Source of the DNA: Calliphora vicina
Taxonomy: Eukaryota > Arthropoda > Insecta > Diptera > Calliphoridae
Reading direction: 5' to 3'
DNA: 64,000 nucleotides
NCBI RefSeq assembly: GCF_958450345.1
Contig: NC_088781.1
Location: 114,903,431-114,967,430, forward strand
How positions within the stretch are numbered: the first letter of the stretch is position 1; every line of letters starts with the position of its first letter. The notes under the pieces are model-generated. The model was given only the letters and a program-made list of their open reading frames with translations, was not told the origin of the DNA and did no database searches. The position numbers were made by a program, and so were the translations under genes. Shown here piece after piece: positions 57,493 to 64,000 of this stretch.

Positions 57493-58345
57493 TTACAGAT
57501 GATTCGCAACACAAAACTACGTTAATATGAAACTAAATGGAAATATTAAATTTATTACTCTTACCCCCATTATTATGCCGTAACTAATAGTTATACTGTC
57601 GGTTAAAATTATTTTTGTATGAAAACTGTCAGTATAACTATTAGTTAACACATAACCAGACTTCGTGTTACTGGAGGGAGGAAAAAGAACTATTTGAATA
57701 TTATTTCGATACCGAACACATTTTTCATCCCTGATCAATAATTTCACTTGGCTCTTGGTGCGGATCATTGCTCTATAAAATAAAATATTGACAGTTTTGT
57801 TTGCGTTCGTATTTCGTTACTGTAAGAAGACGAATAATGTTTGGTTCTTGTTGCTCTAAATACATTTCGTAAGACTTCTTCGATAAATTTTGGTGAATAA
57901 ATATTTTGTATTTTAAGTTGTCCAACCAAAGGTGTAGGGCATATTTGCCGGATATTTTAGTCGAAAACAATATTGTTGCTTGGTTTACATTTTTCCTAGA
58001 TTTTACATTATTATTTTATGTAATGTTTTTTTTATATTTTTGTCTCTTCTTAAAATAACAACGACATTATGTATGCACATTTGTTACTTTCTTTAATGAT
58101 GTTCGCATATACAAAAGTATCTGTACAAATTCTCATACAGGTTTGAATATATCTTGTCTCTTGTTAAATAAACAAATTGTAAAATACATGACGTTGTTGT
58201 GTTATTACTGGCAATAAATGTAAGATTATTTTATAAAAAAACTTTGTTTTTATATACATATTTTTCTTTTGCAATGAAAATAAACAATATAAAAAATTCA
58301 TAAGTTGTAGATATTCGTAGAAGTAGTTGTTTTTAAGATACTTAC
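57493..58345. other. AT-rich intronic DNA 3' of exon A, no element recognised
   Basis: Includes an inverted pair around 57578-57650 (ACTAATAGTTATACTG and CAGTATAACTATTAGTTA, about 16 bp arms). No coding signal. Confidence 0.4.
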
Positions 58346-58439
58346 TTATGACTGATAAATTGAAACGGAAGCTTTGTGTTTGACTTGTACGAAAGTCGAT
58401 GCGACAACGATAGATGCCTTGATCATGACGTTTGATATC
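58346..58439 (-). CDS. Sidestep-family Ig receptor, internal exon A (end of Ig domain 1)
   Basis: This is the most 5' exon of the gene visible in the window. On the minus strand it follows an AG at 58441-58440 and is followed by GTAAG at 58345-58341. It is 94 bp and ends after the first base of a codon. It encodes about 31 residues beginning DIKRHDQG, with the classic Ig strand-F signature IYRCRIDF, where the Cys is the second cysteine of a V-type Ig domain. It then runs SQTQSFRFNLSVI into the inter-domain linker. In the Sidestep family, D/G-x-Y-x-C-R-x-D-F-R followed by N-L-x-V-I is typical of the first Ig domain. These proteins are single-pass neuronal or muscle surface receptors that bind Beaten-path ligands in axon guidance; that role comes from the family. 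Which paralogue this is cannot be settled from here. The preceding exon must lie beyond base 64000. Confidence 0.85.
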
Positions 58440-59304
58440 CTGTAAATAAATAAAATATTGCTTTAAAAAGTTTCTAGATTTGTTTAAATTTAAAAAGTAA
58501 TTTAAATTAATTAAAAGCTATTTAATAAGTCACCTTTAAATAAAACATTTACAACACATTTAAATCACCAAACAATCACATTAGTGGTATTGGCATTCTG
58601 TTGTAATTTTTTTTTCCTTTCTTGACAAAAACCAAAACACAACATTAATGTAAGTAAAATCCTTAACATAATTAATCTAATTTTCATTTCCACTCGGCGT
58701 AATTGAAAGGCAACACACTTAATTTACTAAATGTTTTCAGCTTTTATTTTTTTTTTTTTTTTTTGAGAGATTCTTTTGCTGGCTGGAACATATCGTGGGC
58801 GTGTTGTGTCAAAACAAAAAGAACCATATTAAACATACCAAAAATGAAAAATGATTTAAAAAAGTGCTTAAAACGAAATTAAACAAACCCTCTAAAAGGA
58901 AGGTAATTAAGAAATGAAAAGTCTTCCTTCCTTGCATTAAATATAAAAGAAAAACCAAAACACAGAAATATTTTCTTTTATTACTGTTTTCATTTAAAAA
59001 AAAAAAGTGAACAAAAGATAAAACATTTTGAAATAGAAAAGCAGTAACATCTCTTGTTTAAGTTTATTTATAAACAATACTTAAGATTTGTAGTGGAACT
59101 TTGAATTATAGCGGGTTTAATGTTTGATTTTAAAAATAATTTCAAATTAATATTAAGCTATTCTGAATTCACAGATACTTTTGCTCTGTTCCCAACACGA
59201 ATCATGTATTTATTCCTGTTATATTTTGATTCTAAAGCTTCGACTCAATATACATAAGTATATATCTCAAATGCAAACGGATATTTAAAATGGTTTTTAC
59301 TTTC
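58440..59304. other. AT-rich intronic DNA 5' of exon A, no element recognised
   Basis: Begins with the exon A polypyrimidine/acceptor region. A T18-type homopolymer lies at about 58746-58764. No coding or TE signal. Confidence 0.45.
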
Positions 59305-59519
59305 GGTCAACAATTTAAAATTTCAACAATTCTGGTGTCTGACCCTCAACTAGAGATTTTACTTACCACTTAAGGTGACCAGTATAAACCAGTTCAGTTA
59401 TGTGAACTGGTTTATACTGGTCAACAATTTAAAATTTCAACAATTCTGGTGTCTGACCCTCAACTAGAGATTTTACTTACCACTTAAGGTGACCAGTATA
59501 AACCAGTTCAGTTATGTGA
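59305..59519. repeat. 114-bp tandem duplication with a perfect 20-bp hairpin at the junction
   Basis: TCAACAATTTAAAATTTCAA through CAGTTCAGTTATGTGA is repeated at 59307 and 59421 (period 114). At the junction GACCAGTATAAACCAGTTCA (59377-59396) is followed, after GTTATG, by its exact reverse complement (59403-59422), a 20-bp stem with a 6-bp loop. Confidence 0.92.
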
Positions 59520-59759
59520 TTGATTCTAGAAGGAAGCCATTGAACCTATTTAAATTACGAATATTTAGATGGTTACTTGAATAGTGATTTAACTAGTCTA
59601 AACACCTGCCAAAGTCCTTAATCACTATCAGCTAATTTTTCCTGAAGATGATGGTGAATCTACTGGACAGAGAAACCAACAATAAATCCAGTACATCGTT
59701 TTCAGTTTTCTAATCAACCTGGAAAATAAAAGGCGCCTCCATTAATTATGTGACGACGT

Positions 59760-61120
59760 TAATCGAGAAGTCTCTAGGTTCTAATTATCTAGACCCACGC
59801 GCCTTTTTCGGCCTTTGACAACAAGTTACGGGCCTATTGAACGGTCACTGTATATGAAAGGAGTTTCGCATATTAGAAGGAATTGTATAATGGAAATGTT
59901 GTTACCTAGAGCTCTTAAGTTGGTCTTAGGTGGTTCATTTAGGATCACACGAAGAAGCAGGAGCTGTACAAAGTGGCGACTTATCGCCTCTACTTTGGAC
60001 ATCATTAAACTATGAGACTTTAGTACATATGGTTACGCCGACGAATTGGAATTATCTCTTACTGGGTGGGAAAACGTAGCGATATCGGACATGATGCAGA
60101 TCGCCATTGATATAACTACAAAGTGGTGCGGGGATAGAGTTCTGAGATCTATCAAAATGACTTTGAATGATTCATCTATTGAGTTTTCGATTGAGGTGAA
60201 ATATCCATTAGACCAATTTATGCCGTTTTTTTAGCGTTTATTTGTTACAATTCTTACATATGTATGCCGTCTTAGTTTGATGGAATAACGAGACTGCCTT
60301 ATATCTATGAGATAAATCTCTCACTTTATTTGTGTTTAAAATACTGGATCCATGAAGGACTTATCCCACTCATGCTTTGGGTGCTAACGTGAGCATCTAT
60401 GCCTTACATATTTCGGTAATGCAGGAGGCCCATATGAACGCATAATCTGGTTGACCAAATGCAGGTTCTTAGTTTGCAGTATCGGACTACATGTTACCGA
60501 CCTTGGTGGTACACAAGAATTTAGAGTTCCAATGCCTGAAAGGGAACAGTGGTCAAATAAAACTTGGTGGCATGATAACACCAATCAGGTTTGGTTCACT
60601 TGTGGTTCTAAACAGTTCAATGGTGCGGTATTTATGGGCCCAATTTTTAAAGGGATATTCCAAAATTTATTTGCACAAAAATATTTCTTGTGGAAAATTA
60701 CGTCATAGTGTTATGCTTTACTGAGAAGGAGATTGCCGCGATTTGAGATTTTTGTTATGTCAGACAGCCAATCCGTACTCTGGGCCGCATCTTGCTATGA
60801 GGTGAGGTTTAGTGTCATCATGGACTGCGAAGCTTCTATGAATAAATTCTGGCCACATAATCATCTGACACTGCGCAATGCACCTAGTAATGAGAATCAC
60901 GTATGGAGCGAATGGGCCAATTGCTTGGCTAATAGAGGAACCCAGTACGTTTTCTTTAAAATTCGTAACTGGACTGAACCGGAACTTGTCAGCACATGGT
61001 AGAAGCCTCGGTCTTCCTTAAAATAATTTCTGTAGAGGCTGTCACAATGAAGAAATGGAGGAAACTATAACTTCTTTTCAGAACACGCTAAAGTTTCCAC
61101 CACCTCTTCATTGCTCCAAA
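59760..61120 (+). mobile_element. Non-LTR retrotransposon relic (RT end and RNase H)
   Basis: Plus strand, with frameshifts: GYADELELSLTGWENVAISD near 60030-60090 is the RT active-site box with the second Asp changed to Glu; IAIDITTKWC follows. After a gap, RFEIFVMSDSQSVLWAASCY (60735-60795) is the RNase H D-S-Q block, and NENHVWSEWANCLANRGTQY its C-terminal part with a degraded H/D site. A CRGCHNEEMEET string near 61030-61070 parallels the CRSCHNEEEDET tail of the element at 21120, so the two families are related. Confidence 0.75.
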
Positions 61121-61590
61121 TTTTATAAACATAATTTTAAGGAAGTCTAAGTCATTGATCTGTATGCGATGTAATCGTAGAAGTTATGAAGTTCGCACCT
61201 AATCTAATTGATGGCATAAAGCCATTGTAATAACGCATGAATGCTCATTTAACCACCACGTTAAGTGAACGATTTTCAAGACGAAATTTGGATACCACAA
61301 ACGTGATCAATAACAGATTCCCTGTGTCCACCTTAGTGATGCTGTTGAATTTCTGACCCTTATAATTGAGCATGTAGACTCATTTGACCATCCATCCTGA
61401 GCTAAACATGCAGTTTGAAAGAAATGACTGAGATACCAAATATGCGATCAATCAGATTCGTTTAGAATCTAGTACCTTCCCTCGCTATTACATCCGGAAC
61501 ATCCGAGCCTTATCTTCCATATGAATGATATTGGTCAATGTCTTGCCATTTAATTTTATTATTTATTACCATCATCAACTCATTAAAGTT
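61121..61590. other. Degenerate DNA, unassigned
   Basis: Continues in the less AT-rich style of the preceding retrotransposon but no motif could be read; could be its 3' UTR. Confidence 0.3.
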
Positions 61591-61599
61591 TTGAACTGG

Positions 61600-61695
61600 C
61601 TATACCTTAGTAGCGGCATGGTGTATTGGTTAAAGTGCTTGCTACAAAGTGCTTGCTACCCCATGTTCAATCCCTGGCAGAGGACGAAAAATTTA
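61600..61695 (+). repeat. tRNA-like SINE head with duplicated segment
   Basis: GCGGCATGGTGTATTGGTTA has an A-box-like TGGTGTATTGG and ATGTTCAATCCCTGGC a B-box-like GTTCAATCC. AAAGTGCTTGCTAC is duplicated between them (61633-61646 and 61646-61660), which spoils any tRNA fold. A SINE or tRNA pseudogene. Confidence 0.5.
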
Positions 61696-61928
61696 AATTA
61701 TGGTTTTAGAGTTTTTAAAAATTAACCTCCCTCTAAACAATCCATCCAAGAAGCCACTGACATTTCCTCAACCTGAAAAAGAGGATAACATCATGGAAAA
61801 GGTCAGGCAGCCCGCCACCTCCTGGGAGAAAAAAGGTAGCAATCAAAGATCATCAAGGTTCCCCACCAAATACACAGAGGGCGTTGTTTCTAGGCAACGA
61901 CAAATGGCAGCGCCATTATCGTAGACAA

Positions 61929-62095
61929 GCTACAGCAGACTAATCATCTACTTAGCTGGAACAACATCCGATTAAAGAAACTGACACAAAGCAATTATAA
62001 CAATCGATTGAATCCTTATGGCAACATCATACATGTAACCGAGGACACGCTACAGCAGACCAATCATCTACTTATCTGGAACAACAACCGTTTGA
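61929..62095. repeat. Direct repeat, 120-bp spacing
   Basis: GCTACAGCAGACTAATCATC TACTTAGCTGGAACAACAT recurs with a few changes at 62049. May belong to the 3' part of the element whose head is at 61600. Confidence 0.6.
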
Positions 62096-62149
62096 ACTGA
62101 TACAAACAATAACAATGGATCTAATAGCAACATCGTATATGAAGACGCA

Positions 62150-64000
62150 CGATACTCCAATACTTAGGGTAGTTCAATCTACATGGGAAATACGCGAAAA
62201 AAAAGAAAAACAACTGCAACCATTCGTATAAGATGGAGATGCTTTGTGGAAGCCAAATGCTCACAAGTGAGGTAATGGAGAAAAAAATACCTTAGTATAA
62301 TAAGTTGCAATGAAACGACATGGATGCAAATATATATGATTTTTAGTTGGAGAAAATAGATTTGTCACACAAGTAAGAATATTATATACGGCTTTGGTGT
62401 ATCTAATATACACAACACCAAATAATGTATGAATATAATACTCATTTAGACGGTGAATTAGAGCTTCTATTTCGGTCTCATAATTTCTGCATTACCAGGA
62501 GATATTGTTCCAATATTTCACAATTCTAGGTCTCAACATTTTCGGCCATATGTCATAGCAATTGGTGTTGAACGGACAGTCGGATGGATAAACAAGTTGT
62601 AGACTCTTGTGAGTCAGCCAAGTAATTTGACTTTTTTTAAACAAATTGTCAAAAGGATACACGAAAGGATCACAACAAGATGTATATATATTTATCACAT
62701 CGAAGATTATACAACTACTTAATCCTGATTATTTTTTGTTATCGTGCTATATTTTTAAGCAACTCTATTTCAGTATAATTTATTTTTGTTAGCAAAATAC
62801 AAGGCGTTTACCAAAGAAATAACAAACAAGTATATTCATACCATTAAAATGTTAGTGTATATGTACATACATATGTGTGTGTATATGTAAGTGAGTTTAT
62901 GTCCCAGCAGTTCTAGGAGACTGTCCCGCACCAGTGATCTTACCTACCATTTGGGGTGATAACTTTTTATATAGCTAACTACGTGACCCTTATAGATTAC
63001 AATGAGACTTTTCGATAGATTCATATATCGGTTATTTAGAGTCAGTTACCGCATAAAAATTCGCAGATTACTACACTCTAGTCACTTAAGTGGCAATTGT
63101 CCTCATGCTAGATTACATGGGATGTATAATGTAACCAATTGATCTCTACTATACTAGACCACAGGTTTCAAATAACCCAATATATATAATCGGGATTCAA
63201 TCAAGTGATCAGACATTAGTGATAATTACTGTCTATAAAGGATACATTGACTACTTGCTTAACTGCTGGGTAAGGCTATGTGTTATAATTTAATACACAA
63301 ACACTTCAAGCCACATTAGCGTGAAGGTCCTTTTGTTGTTATTGTTAGACATGGTGTTGTTGATTCCATTTTAGCGAATTACAATATAAACAATGTAATT
63401 TCTGTGTTTTATTTTTTTTGTTTCTCCTAAAAGTAGATTATGTTTTTACCAAATTTTCGTACATATAACTGAAAATACACCTATATTCAGCATATACACA
63501 AAGCTTTGTCTGTATTTTTCTTTTCTTTATTTGTATGTTTCCCAATGTTTATTATTTGTTAATACATTAAGTTATTATTGTGTTGTTCTTGTGGTTGTTT
63601 TCTGCTCCTGTTTAGAAAACACAACTTTTTAATTCGTACAACATCAATAACAAATTTTCGACCATATCAACTTGTTAAATTGGCAAACGCACGCGAATTC
63701 TTTATTAATAGCTTGCATGTTTCTAGATAACTTGATTTACTTCTTTGTCCTCCTCATCTCTCTAACTTTCTCTAGCTTTATTTTTGTTAAACACCCAGTA
63801 CTTTGGGAGTAAGGAGTCGCCATAGAGCTTTGTAACACGTCTATAAGCCGTAAAGTATTTGTTAGGTATTTTTTTTGTTGTTGCTTCTTTTTTTTATACA
63901 ATAGAAGAATATGAAGGTTAAATGAGGAAATGGCATGAACAAAAAAAGTTCCTAAAGTTTTTTTTTTTACTGCTCTTCTAAATAGAAACATAAATACTCT
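62150..64000. other. Intronic DNA at the right edge, no element recognised
   Basis: Mixed composition; a GTCCCGCACCAGTGATCTTA CCTACCATTTGGGGTGA string at about 62924-62960 faintly recalls the ACTAGAGATTTTACTTACCA CTTAAGGTGA string at 59350-59377, so both may be parts of one dispersed repeat. The exons expected 5' of exon A were not found here. Confidence 0.4.

Noticed and set aside
58440..64000. Search for the next upstream Ig1 exon of the Sidestep-family gene
   Set aside because: No minus-strand frame with an Ig strand-B cysteine, core tryptophan and GTAAG donor was found; the exon probably lies outside the window.

Overview
This window reads as nuclear DNA from a higher fly. The AT-rich composition, the runs of CATACATATG-type motifs, the many TA-, TTAA- and 8-bp-target transposons and the Ig-superfamily gene fit a cyclorrhaphan dipteran, and the multi-kilobase introns packed with old transposons suggest a large-genome (calyptrate-like) fly. 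The species call is inference; nothing in the window names it.

The only host gene I can support runs on the minus strand through the whole window. Five internal exons (58439-58346, 39975-39862, 39091-38888, 29571-29426, 12499-12355) have AG/GTAAG borders and fully compatible phases. Together they give 234 continuous codons covering the end of Ig domain 1, all of Ig2 and all of Ig3 of a sidestep-family (Side/Side-like) cell-surface receptor. The first exon(s) lie beyond base 64000 and the remaining Ig/FnIII/transmembrane exons lie before base 1. Introns inside the window are about 18.4, 0.77, 9.3 and 16.9 kb, so more than 98% of the window is intron.

The introns are a transposon graveyard. 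By region: 2-5 kb holds a mariner relic, two copies of a small TA-flanked MITE and other dispersed repeats. 5-8.7 kb holds copies of a dispersed AT-rich repeat and a hAT-like MITE. 9-11.6 kb holds a local duplication, a deleted Tc1/mariner-superfamily transposase and an RT relic. 13.9-16 kb is a multi-level nest. 16-17 kb is a 35-bp satellite with an alternating two-monomer pattern. 19.5-24.4 kb has two tail-to-tail copies of one non-LTR retrotransposon family, one split by a hAT-like element with a perfect 8-bp target duplication, followed by a near-perfect 249-bp-arm inverted repeat. 26.7-29.1 kb has two RT relics. 30.3-31.1 kb is a second mariner. 32.5-38.6 kb has a nested long-TIR element, a gene-derived fragment resembling the ribosome-biogenesis protein UTP20, a 58-bp-arm hairpin, a Helitron helicase relic and a piggyBac-like MITE. 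40.4-45 kb has a decayed minisatellite split by a MITE and two hAT-like elements. 46-55.8 kb has tRNA-like SINE heads, a 2-kb TTAA element and two more mariner copies. 55.9-57.5 kb is a 31-bp satellite with a 16-bp palindrome in each unit. 59.3-62.1 kb has a hairpin/tandem duplication and another non-LTR RT/RNase H relic.

No intact transposon open reading frame was found; every transposase, RT or helicase seen carries stops, frameshifts or deletions. The strongest candidates for a second look are the 249-bp inverted repeat (possible hairpin RNA source), the 31-bp palindromic satellite, the UTP20-like fragment, and the TIR elements with recognisable target-site duplications.
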